Below are positions 16,515 to 23,437 of a DNA stretch of 55,099 bases, in pieces. The notes beneath the pieces are model-generated. The model did no database searches and was not told the DNA's origin. It saw nothing but the letters and a program-made list of their open reading frames with translations. Origin of the DNA: Herbidospora galbida (lineage in GTDB: Bacteria > Actinomycetota > Actinomycetes > Streptosporangiales > Streptosporangiaceae); contig NZ_SZQA01000043.1 of the NCBI RefSeq assembly GCF_005233835.1, forward strand, positions 1-55,099, read 5' to 3'. How positions within the stretch are numbered: the first letter of the stretch is position 1; every line of letters starts with the position of its first letter. The position numbers and the translations under genes were made by a program.

Positions 16515-17174
16515 CTATACGCGCCATACGAGCGAGCGGATCAGGGGCAGGTCGACGTCGAGGAGCGACTCGACGACCGTGCGGCGGGGGGCCGGGGAGA
16601 TGGGCAGCAGGTTGGGCACCGCGATCACGTGGCAGCCGGCGGCGGTGGCGGCGGCGACGCCGTTCGGGGAGTCCTCGCACACCACCGTGTACTGCGGGTC
16701 GGCGGCCAGGAGGCGCAGGGCCAGCCGGTAGGGCTCCGGGTCGGGCTTGGTGCGGGTCACGTCGTCGGCGGTGACCACGACGTCGAAGTGGTGGCGGCCG
16801 ATCGAGGCGAGCACGGCGTCGGCCATCGGCCTGAGCGAGGCGGTGACCAGGGCGGTGCGCACGCCCCCGGCCTTGACCTCGGCGAGGAGTTCGAGGGCGC
16901 CGGGCAGCGGCTCGACGCCCGACTCCAGCCGTGTCAGCATGCCGTCGAGGAGCCAGCGGCCCACCACCTCGGGGGCGACGTCGGCCCCGGTCAGGCCGAG
17001 CATGTAGGCGACCGTGGCGTCCCACGATCCGCCGACCAGGCGCTCCTGGTGGTCGGGACCCCACTCGCCGCCGAGCCGTTCGACCACCTCGGCCTCGACG
17101 AGACCCCACAGCTTCTCGGTGTCGACCAGCAGGCCGTCCATGTCGAAGAGAACGGCGTGCAGATGTGCGGACAT
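16515..17174 (-). CDS. HAD-superfamily hydrolase (beta-phosphoglucomutase-like)
   Basis: This is a 219-residue protein with all HAD motifs: I LFDMDGLLVDTE (nucleophile Asp about 10), II LVTAS, III KPDPEPYRLAL, and IV CEDSPNGVAAATAAG. The cap-domain placement and the DGLLVDTE sequence match the phosphatase/phosphoglucomutase subgroup, so a sugar phosphate or similar small phosphoester is the likely substrate. It is convergent with the LuxR regulator (stops 5 nt apart) and divergent from the PAC2 gene. It stands alone in its transcription unit. Confidence 0.9.
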   Translation of the reverse strand: MSAHLHAVLFDMDGLLVDTEKLWGLVEAEVVERLGGEWGPDHQERLVGGSWDATVAYMLGLTGADVAPEVVGRWLLDGMLTRLESGVEPLPGALELLAEVKAGGVRTALVTASLRPMADAVLASIGRHHFDVVVTADDVTRTKPDPEPYRLALRLLAADPQYTVVCEDSPNGVAAATAAGCHVIAVPNLLPISPAPRRTVVESLLDVDLPLIRSLVWRV

Positions 17175-17290
17175 GAAGTATCGGCCTCGGGGAGAGTCGG
17201 GGTGTCGGCCCTCAGCTTATCGGTGGCCACGGATAACGCTCGGGGGCGCACTACAACTAGGCTGGGTCCACGACTATGTGAGGAGGCGGC

Positions 17291-18145
17291 TTGATCGAGC
17301 TCGAAGGGCTCCCTGAGCTCGTCGACCCGGTGCTGATCGCCGCGTTCGAAGGCTGGAACGATGCGGGTGAGGCGTCGAGCGCGGTGCTCGCCCACCTGGA
17401 GGCCGAGTGGAAGGCCACCCCGCTGGTGGAGCTCGACCCGGAAGACTATTACGACTTCCAGGTGACCCGGCCCATCGTGGAGATGGGCGAGGGCATGACC
17501 CGGTCGATCACCTGGCCCACCACCCGCCTGCTGGTGGCCCGTCCCCCGGGAGCCAAGCGTGACGTCGTGCTGCTGCGCGGCATCGAGCCCAACATGCGCT
17601 GGCGCACCTTCTGCCAGGAGATCGTCGGGCTCTGCCACGAACTCGGCATCGAGCTGGCCCTCCTCCTGGGCGCCCTGCTGAACGACTCCCCCCACACCCG
17701 GCCGGTGCCCATCGTGGGCTCGGTCAGCGACCCCGGCCTGGCCCGGGTTCTCAACCTCGAACTGACCAAGTACGAAGGCCCGACCGGCATCATCGGCGTG
17801 CTCCAGCACACCCTCGGCCACGCGGGGCTCCAGACGATCTCCCTGTGGGCCTCGGTGCCCCACTACGTCGCCCAGCCGCCCAACCCGAAGGCGACCCTGG
17901 CCCTGCTGCGCCGGGTCGAAGACCTCCTCGACATCCCGATGCCCTACGGCGAGCTGCCCGAAGAGGCCCGCGCCTGGGAGACCGGGGTCGACGAGCTCGC
18001 GGCGCAAGACTCCGAGGTCGCCGAATACGTCAAGGAGCTCGAGGAGCGCAAGGACGCGGCCGACCTGCCCGAGGCGAGCGGCGACGCGATCGCGGCCGAG
18101 TTCGAGCGCTACCTGCGACGACGCGACCGGGGCACCGACGGCTGA
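17291..18145 (+). CDS. PAC2-family protein (proteasome assembly chaperone 2-like)
   Basis: This is a 284-residue protein with the actinobacterial PAC2 pattern: LVDPVLIAAFEGWNDAGEASSAVLAHL at the start, DYYDFQVTRPIV, RDVVLLRGIEPNMRWRTF, GALLNDSPHTRPVPIVGS and TGIIGVLQHTLGHAGL. An acidic helical C-terminus follows (EVAEYVKELEERKDA). Despite the family name, no proteasome subunits are nearby and the bacterial role is unsettled. TTG 17291 is the start because a textbook AGGAGGCGGC lies immediately upstream. A -10-like TAGGCT sits at 17258-17263. Confidence 0.88.
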   Translation: MIELEGLPELVDPVLIAAFEGWNDAGEASSAVLAHLEAEWKATPLVELDPEDYYDFQVTRPIVEMGEGMTRSITWPTTRLLVARPPGAKRDVVLLRGIEPNMRWRTFCQEIVGLCHELGIELALLLGALLNDSPHTRPVPIVGSVSDPGLARVLNLELTKYEGPTGIIGVLQHTLGHAGLQTISLWASVPHYVAQPPNPKATLALLRRVEDLLDIPMPYGELPEEARAWETGVDELAAQDSEVAEYVKELEERKDAADLPEASGDAIAAEFERYLRRRDRGTDG

Positions 18146-18188
18146 CGCCGGGTCGGGCCGGCCGAGGCCCGTCGGGGAATGGCCGGCG

Positions 18189-19304
18189 GTCAGCGCCCGA
18201 CGGTTCGAGACCTACGCCCGCTGGTCCACCTACGTCGCCGTCACGACCCCGCTCGCCCCCCTTCCGGCCGCGTCGGCGAGCCCCGGGTTCCCCGCGGTCG
18301 TCGCACTGACGATCGCCCTCGTCGCCGGGAACGTCCTGGTCGGGCGGTGGAGTTTCGACGTCCTCGGCGGACGCGATCGGCGGCTGCCGGTCGGCGGGGT
18401 GATCGCCTGGGGGCTCACGCTGGTGGCGCTCGTGGCGGCGTCGTTCACGATCACGGCCCCGGTGCGGGGCGTGGTGATCGCGACGGCGATCGGGTCGGTG
18501 GCGGCGAGCTTCGTGCCCGTGCTCGACGCGCGGCGCACGCTCTGCCTGAACGGCGCGATCCTGCTTCTGGCCGTCCCCCTGGCCGCCGTCGCGGACGTCC
18601 CGCTCCTGGTCGTCGGGGCGGCCGTCGTCAGCGTCACCCTGTGGGCCTGCTGGTCGGGCGGCTGGATGCTGCAGGTGCTGCGGGAGCTGCAGCGCGCCCA
18701 CGAAGACCGGGCCGCCCTCGCGCTCGCGAACGAGCGGCTGCGCATCTCGCGCGACCTGCACGACGTCTTCGGCCGCACCCTCGCCGCCATCGCGGTCAAG
18801 AGCGAACTCGCCGCCGAACTCGTCCGCCGGGGCGGCACCGGCCGGGCGGCCGACGAACTCGCCGGGGTCCGGCGGCTGGCCGAGGAGGCCGGCGGTGAGG
18901 TGCGCCGCGTGGTGCGCGGCGAGGTCAGGGTCACGTGGGAAGGCGAGGTGGCGGGCGCGCGCGCGTTGCTCGGCTCGGCCGGCATCCGCTGCACGGTGAC
19001 CGGCGACCCGGTGCCCGGGGAATGCGCCGAGGCCCTGGCGTGGGTGGTCCGCGAGGGGGTCACGAACGTCCTGCGCCACTCGGCGGCCACGGAGGTCACC
19101 CTCACGACGACGGCGACCGACGGCGGAATTCGCCTCACGATCGTCAACGACGGCGCCGCCCCCGAACCGGCCACGGGCGGCGGTAGCGGGTTGCGGGCGA
19201 TGTCGGTGCGGATCGGGGCGCTCGGGGGGCGGGTCGACGTCCGTCGCGGGGGAGACCGGTTTCTGCTGGAGGCCGTGGTGCCGATTCCGGGAGGGTCAGC
19301 GTGA
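18189..19304 (+). CDS. DesK-like sensor histidine kinase; no canonical start codon
   Basis: Coding-quality sequence begins about residue SARRFETYARWSTYVAV and continues through four to five membrane helices to the HisKA_3 box NERLRISRDLHDVFGRTLAAIAVKSELA and the ATPase N-box VREGVTNVLRHSAATEV. There is no in-frame ATG, GTG or TTG before the membrane domain. The first is GTG 18399, which would remove about 70 residues including one helix. The placed start is GTC 18189, 9 nt after GGGGAA, where relatives would be expected to have GTG AGC. Either a non-standard start, a start-codon mutation or a sequence error is involved. The TGA overlaps the GTG of the response regulator, its evident partner. 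Confidence 0.75.
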   Translation, partial: VSARRFETYARWSTYVAVTTPLAPLPAASASPGFPAVVALTIALVAGNVLVGRWSFDVLGGRDRRLPVGGVIAWGLTLVALVAASFTITAPVRGVVIATAIGSVAASFVPVLDARRTLCLNGAILLLAVPLAAVADVPLLVVGAAVVSVTLWACWSGGWMLQVLRELQRAHEDRAALALANERLRISRDLHDVFGRTLAAIAVKSELAAELVRRGGTGRAADELAGVRRLAEEAGGEVRRVVRGEVRVTWEGEVAGARALLGSAGIRCTVTGDPVPGECAEALAWVVREGVTNVLRHSAATEVTLTTTATDGGIRLTIVNDGAAPEPATGGGSGLRAMSVRIGALGGRVDVRRGGDRFLLEAVVPIPGGSA

Positions 19305-19906
19305 TCCGAATTCTCGTCGCCGACGATGAGCATCTCATTCGTGACGCCGTCGCCGGGCTGCTCGAACTCGACGACGACTTCGAGGTCGTCGGGCGGGCGG
19401 CGTCGGGGGACGAGGCCGTGGTGACGGCGTTGCGGGTGCGGCCCGACGTCGCGCTGCTCGATCTGCAGATGCCCGGGGCCGACGGCATCGAGGTGGCGCG
19501 GCGGCTGGCGGCCGACCTGCCCGGGTGCGGGTGCGTGATCCTGACCTCCCATGGGCGGCCCGGGTATCTCAAGGCGGCGCTGGCGGCGGGGGTGCTCGGG
19601 TTCCTGCCGAAGACCACGTCGGCGCGGGACCTGGCGGCCGCCGTCCGGAAGGTCGCGGCGGGCGGGCGGCACGTCGATCCGGAGCTCGCGGCCGAGGCGA
19701 TCAGCGCCGGGGACTCCCCGCTCACCCCGCGCGAGACCGACGTGCTGGCCCTCGCACGTGACGGCGCGCCCGTGGAGGAGATCGCCCGGCGGGTGTCGCT
19801 CTCGGGGGGGACGGTGCGGAACTACCTGACCGCCGCCATCGCCAAGCTCGGTGCGGCGAACCGGCACGACGCCGTCCGGGTGGCCGCCGAGCGGGGCTGG
19901 ATCTGA
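19301..19906 (+). CDS. NarL/DesR-type response regulator
   Basis: This is a 201-residue regulator, translationally coupled to the kinase (GTGA overlap). The receiver domain has Asp8-Asp9, phosphoacceptor Asp54 in LLDLQMPG, the Thr in ILTSHG and the Lys in FLPKTTSA. The C-terminal LuxR-type helix-turn-helix has LTPRETDVLALARDGAPVEEIARRVSLSGGTVRNYLTAAIAKLGAANRHDAV. The layout resembles DesK/DesR pairs, which often control an adjacent ABC exporter; none is present here, so the regulon is unknown. The stop codon forms part of a small TGACA-AA-TGTCA palindrome (19904-19915). Confidence 0.92.
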   Translation: MIRILVADDEHLIRDAVAGLLELDDDFEVVGRAASGDEAVVTALRVRPDVALLDLQMPGADGIEVARRLAADLPGCGCVILTSHGRPGYLKAALAAGVLGFLPKTTSARDLAAAVRKVAAGGRHVDPELAAEAISAGDSPLTPRETDVLALARDGAPVEEIARRVSLSGGTVRNYLTAAIAKLGAANRHDAVRVAAERGWI

Positions 19907-19995
19907 CAAATGTCACGCCGCTGACGTGCGGATCGCATCGGATCTCGTGAGCGACGGCACTGCTGGGGCGAACGGGCCCGCAGAAGGCTGGAGGC

Positions 19996-20529
19996 ATGCG
20001 ATCCCGTTCCTCCGCCCGGCGGATCCCGCCGGGCCTCCCCTACCATCTCGTGCTCACCGGCGACCGGCGCCGGGTCGGGCGCGGCGTGCTGGCCCTCGTG
20101 CTGCTCCTCGTCGGGCTGTTCGGCTTCGGCGGCGTGATCAGCGTCGTCGGCTCGGCGATCGACGAGTCGATGGGCCGCGCCAACCCGATCTCCGGCGGCG
20201 CCGAGTTCACGCCGGTCTACCACGCCGCCAACCTCGTCTCGATCGCGCTGCTGATCCCGTGGAGCATGCTGCTCCAGCGCTGGCTGTACGGAGTGCGCGG
20301 CGCGTCCCTGAGCTCGGTGGTGTCGGCGTTCCGGCCCGCCGTGTTCGGCCGGGCGGCGCTGCTGGTCTACCTGTTCATGGTCGCCACGCACGCCGATCCG
20401 CTCGCGGGGGCCGACCGGTCGGCGGGGGCGGGATCGACGATCATGCTGCTCCCCTGCGCGCTGCTGGTCGCGGTCACCGCCGTCGTCTGGGCGGGCACGC
20501 GGCGGAGGGGTCCGGCCTTGACACCGTGA
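19996..20529 (+). CDS. Shortened CPBP-like membrane protein
   Basis: This is a 177-residue protein with four hydrophobic helices. The N-terminal LPYHLVLTGDRRRVGRGVLALVLLL and middle LLQRWLYGVRGASLSSVVSAFRP resemble the first third of actinobacterial CPBP (Abi/Rce1) intramembrane proteases, which run to about 270-300 residues. The catalytic EExxxR and FxxxH motifs are absent, and the protein ends in a basic tail after one more helix. It is likely a degenerate or non-enzymatic relative. GGAGG precedes the ATG. The resemblance is from recall, so the family link is tentative. Confidence 0.55.
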   Translation: MRSRSSARRIPPGLPYHLVLTGDRRRVGRGVLALVLLLVGLFGFGGVISVVGSAIDESMGRANPISGGAEFTPVYHAANLVSIALLIPWSMLLQRWLYGVRGASLSSVVSAFRPAVFGRAALLVYLFMVATHADPLAGADRSAGAGSTIMLLPCALLVAVTAVVWAGTRRRGPALTP

Positions 20530-20534
20530 CGGTT

Positions 20535-20554
20535 CATCCGGTGGCAACCGGATG
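20535..20554 (+). terminator. Hairpin after the CPBP-like gene
   Basis: CATCCGGT and ACCGGATG pair perfectly over 8 bp with a 4-nt loop, starting 6 nt after the TGA at 20529. A short T-containing stretch (CTTGGTTTCC) follows, so it is a reasonable intrinsic terminator. Confidence 0.6.
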
Positions 20555-20650
20555 CTTGGTTTCCTCCCACTTCACCGTCCTTATGAGGTAATAATTAGCG
20601 CTTCCTTCCTCACAAAGCGTCTTCTGTGGACTGCGCGCACAAGGGCGAAA

Positions 20651-21235
20651 ATGGTAACTCCCTCCCCACAACCGCACCATTCCTCTCAGGAAACCCGCCG
20701 GCGTGTCCTCGACATGGCGATGCGGATGAAAACGGGCACCACCGAACCGATTGGAGCCGCCACTCCCCAGATCCGGGGCACCACCCCGGCCCAAGCCGTC
20801 GAGACCTTCCTGGCCCTGCTGCAGGACCGGCTGCCGTCGTGGCTCCGCCTGCTGCACGACCTCCGCCCCGGGCACGGCGACGTGACCGGGAACCTGCGGC
20901 CGGTCGCCCTGGCCGGGATCCACTACTACACGGAGATCCAGGCCGCCGCCCTCCCGGCCTTCGTCTCCCCGATCCTCACAGTCCGCTTCCGGCAGGCCAT
21001 GCGCGAGTCCGAACTCGGGCCCGAGGGCGAGGTGCTGCCGCTGGCGGCCTACCTCGCCGGCGAGCAGGAGCTCGGGCGCGTCAGGGCCGACGTGCACCCC
21101 GAGTCCAGCGCCCGGCTGCTGCTGGCCGGCTGTTTCCGGCACGCCTACTACGAGATCTTCACCGGCGCCGACTCCGAGCCGTCGCGGCCGGAGGCGGCCG
21201 AGGCCATCGTGCGGGAGCTGCGGCTGGATCCCTGA
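20651..21235 (+). CDS. TetR-like ligand-binding protein lacking the helix-turn-helix
   Basis: This is a 194-residue protein. Residues 12-26 (SSQETRRRVLDMAMRM) look like TetR helix 1, but what follows is a short Thr/Gly/Pro linker instead of helices 2-3. From about residue 46 the chain is a normal TetR-type C-terminal domain (TPAQAVETFLALLQDRLPSWLRLLHDL ... HPESSARLLLAGCFRHAYYEIFTGAD). The 60 nt between are too few to hide a frameshifted DNA-binding motif. ATG 20651 has only a weak AAGGG site; a longer in-frame ATG at 20552 adds 33 residues with no HTH pattern. The 3' end overlaps the convergent chelatase gene by 88 bp. It may dimerise with a full-length regulator or be decaying. Confidence 0.6.
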   Translation: MVTPSPQPHHSSQETRRRVLDMAMRMKTGTTEPIGAATPQIRGTTPAQAVETFLALLQDRLPSWLRLLHDLRPGHGDVTGNLRPVALAGIHYYTEIQAAALPAFVSPILTVRFRQAMRESELGPEGEVLPLAAYLAGEQELGRVRADVHPESSARLLLAGCFRHAYYEIFTGADSEPSRPEAAEAIVRELRLDP

Positions 21236-21900
21236 CGCGCCTCGTCGTAGCGGTGCCACACCAGCCTGGCCAGGTCGTCGTCGACGCCCAGAGGGGCGCT
21301 GACCACGTCGGCGCCGCTCTCGGCCAGGCGGGTGTGGAACAGGCCGGGGGCCAGCAGGTAGGAGGCCACCACCGTCCGGGGCGCCGGGCCTTCCTTGATC
21401 GCGGCCACCGCCTCGTCGATCCCCGGCCGGCCCGACGACGCGAACGCGGCGGTGACAGGGCGCGAGAGGCGTACGGAAAGAAGGCGGGCGGCCGCGCGCA
21501 CGGCGGCGAGGGCCGCCGGATCGGACGAGCCGGCCGCGCCCAGGATCACCGCGTCGCGGGGCCGCAGCCCGGCCGCGGCCAGACGCCGGGCCAGCACCTC
21601 GGTGAGCAGCGGGTGCGGGCCCAGGGGGCCCGCGACGACCGCGTCGGGACGCACCCGGGCGATCACCTCGGGCAGGTCGATGTGGACGTGGTAGCCACCC
21701 GCGAGCAGCAGCGGCACCACCACGACCGGGCCCGCGACCTCGGCGAGCACCCGCTCCAGCGGCGGGTCGCTCAGCTCCAGGAAGGCGAGCCGGGCGGGGG
21801 TCTTCGGCCGGGTCCGCCGCACCCGCCCGGCCAGGTCGGCGAGGACGGCGTCCCATTCGGGGCTGCGGGCGCCGTGGGCCGCCATGACGAGGGTCGTCAC
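21148..21900 (-). CDS. Sirohydrochlorin chelatase (CbiX/SirB type)
   Basis: This is a 250-residue cytosolic enzyme that would insert iron into sirohydrochlorin, making siroheme for the nitrite reductase encoded upstream. The AAHGARSPEWDAVLADL motif supplies the catalytic His near residue 9, and the second half repeats the fold (YHVHIDLPEVIARVRPD; AGSSDPAALAAVR; VASYLLAPGLFHTRL). GTG 21900 overlaps the TGA of the nnaR-like gene. The last 20-25 residues are Ser/Arg-rich and encoded opposite the 3' end of the TetR-like gene, so they look like a recent extension rather than part of the fold. Confidence 0.87.
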   Translation of the reverse strand: MTTLVMAAHGARSPEWDAVLADLAGRVRRTRPKTPARLAFLELSDPPLERVLAEVAGPVVVVPLLLAGGYHVHIDLPEVIARVRPDAVVAGPLGPHPLLTEVLARRLAAAGLRPRDAVILGAAGSSDPAALAAVRAAARLLSVRLSRPVTAAFASSGRPGIDEAVAAIKEGPAPRTVVASYLLAPGLFHTRLAESGADVVSAPLGVDDDLARLVWHRYDEARQGSSRSSRTMASAASGRDGSESAPVKIS

Positions 21901-23081
21901 ACGTCTTCCCGGTCACAGGCCAGGCGGTAGCCGCGCTTGACGACCGTCTCGACGATGCCGCTCGGGCCGAGGGCGCGGCGCAACCGCGTGATGGCCATCT
22001 CGACGGCGTGCTCGGCCGAGTCGCGGGAGGGCCCGCCCGGCAGCACCATCCGCAGGTCGCCCCTCGCCACGACGTGGCCGGGCCGGTCGGCGAGCCGCTT
22101 CAGCACCGCCATCGGCGCCGGGGGCAGCGGCTTGAGCTCGCCGTCGACGACCACCGCGTGGCCCCGGATCTCCAGTTCGTGGCCTCCGGCGGTGAGCCGG
22201 GTGACGCTCTTCTCCGGCAGGTGCCGGGCCAGCGTGCGGGCCAGCGAGCCGAGCCGCGAGCGCTCGGGCTGGATCACCGGCACGCCCTTGGCGACCAGCG
22301 GCTGCGCGGTGACCGGCCCGACGCAGGCCGCCGTCACCGGCCCCCGGAACGCCGCCAGCAGGGCCTCCTCCAGCCCGTCGGCGCGGGCCGCGTTGAGCAT
22401 GGCGTGCACGGCCGGGGCGCTGGTGAACGCCACGGCGTCGATCGCGCCGGAGGCGACCTGGCTGACCAGGCGGCGCAGCGGCGAGGTGTCGCGGTAGGGC
22501 AGCCACTGGTAGACCGGCACCTCGATGACCTCGGCTCCGGCGGCGCGCAGGTCGGCGACGAACCCGGTCAGCGGCTCGCCGTGCAGCTGGATGGCGATGC
22601 GCCGGCCCCGCAGGTCCTGGCTCAGGAGGTAGCGCAGGACCTCCTCGCACGACTCGGTCGCGGGGGTCCAGTGGTCGGTGAGGCCGGCGGCCCTGACCGC
22701 GCCGCGCGCCTTGGGGCCGCGGGTGAGCAGCCGGGCGTCGGCCAGCCGGGCGGTCAGGTGGCCGGCCAGGCCCCAGCCCTCGGCGGCGGCGACCCAGCCG
22801 CGGAACCCGACGCCGGTGGTGACGACCACGTCGTCGACCGGCGAGGCCAGGCATTCGCGGGTGGCGGCCATCAGGTCGACGTCCTCCGAGAGCGGCACCA
22901 GCCGGATCGCGGGCGCCCTCACCACGCGCGCGCCCCGGCGTTCGAGCAGCGCCGAGAACTCCTCGCGACGGCGGGTGGCGGTGACGCCGATCGTGAAGCC
23001 GGACAGCGCGTTCGGCGCGGTCTCCGGAGACAGCCCCTCGGCCAGTGCGGCCAGTTGCGTCTCTTCGAGCAGTGCGGTCAT
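21897..23081 (-). CDS. nnaR: Uroporphyrinogen-III synthase/winged-helix fusion regulator (NnaR type)
   Basis: This is a 394-residue two-domain protein. Residues 25-275 are a HemD-like uroporphyrinogen-III synthase (LSGFTIGVTATRRREEFSALLERRGARVVRAP; DAVAFTSAPAVHAML; VTAACVGPVTAQPL). Residues 295-390 are an OmpR-type winged helix (LPPAPMAVLKRLADRPGHVVARGDLR ... EHAVEMAITRLRRALGPSGIVETVVKRGYRL). In Streptomyces and mycobacteria this fusion, NnaR, acts with GlnR to activate nitrate and nitrite assimilation genes; operon position here agrees. Whether the synthase half is still catalytic is unclear. It overlaps nirD (ATGA) and the chelatase gene (GTGA). Confidence 0.87.
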   Translation of the reverse strand: MTALLEETQLAALAEGLSPETAPNALSGFTIGVTATRRREEFSALLERRGARVVRAPAIRLVPLSEDVDLMAATRECLASPVDDVVVTTGVGFRGWVAAAEGWGLAGHLTARLADARLLTRGPKARGAVRAAGLTDHWTPATESCEEVLRYLLSQDLRGRRIAIQLHGEPLTGFVADLRAAGAEVIEVPVYQWLPYRDTSPLRRLVSQVASGAIDAVAFTSAPAVHAMLNAARADGLEEALLAAFRGPVTAACVGPVTAQPLVAKGVPVIQPERSRLGSLARTLARHLPEKSVTRLTAGGHELEIRGHAVVVDGELKPLPPAPMAVLKRLADRPGHVVARGDLRMVLPGGPSRDSAEHAVEMAITRLRRALGPSGIVETVVKRGYRLACDREDV

Positions 23082-23437
23082 TTGACGCTCACCTCAACCA
23101 TCCCCATGGTGACGCGAATCGGAAATGTCGGAATCACAGTCCCGGGATCGTCCAGGCACACCCCGCTGATGAGCGAGAACACCTGTTTGTGCATCGGGGA
23201 GGCCACGGTCGGCTCCCCGTTCCTGGTGCCGACGATCCCCCGGGACAGGATGTAGGCACCGCTGAAGGGGTCCTGGTTGCCGATGGCGTACAGGGACCCG
23301 TCGTGGGCTCGGAAGACGGCGACCTGCTCGCCGCCGATCAGGGCGCAGGCGCCGCGCTCGGGCAGCAGGTCGGGAAGGGGGCACACGGGCTCCCACACGC
23401 GTTCCCCCGCGGTTTCCAACACGGTGGTCTGGGTCAT
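23078..23437 (-). CDS. nirD: Nitrite reductase (NADH) small subunit NirD
   Basis: This is a 119-residue Rieske-fold protein of the NirD class. It reads WEPVCPLPDLLPERGACALIGGEQVAVFRAHDGSLYAIGNQDPFSGAYILSRGIVG and then SPMHKQVFSLISGVCLDD. The CxH...CxxH ligands of true Rieske proteins are absent, as expected for NirD, which supports the large subunit structurally. It overlaps both nirB and nnaR by ATGA, so it is translated in step with them. Confidence 0.93.
   Translation of the reverse strand: MTQTTVLETAGERVWEPVCPLPDLLPERGACALIGGEQVAVFRAHDGSLYAIGNQDPFSGAYILSRGIVGTRNGEPTVASPMHKQVFSLISGVCLDDPGTVIPTFPIRVTMGMVEVSVK

Noticed and set aside
17291-18145. PAC2 protein as evidence for a nearby proteasome cluster
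   Set aside because: No proteasome subunit, Pup or Mpa gene is in the window, and bacterial PAC2 proteins are not reliable markers.
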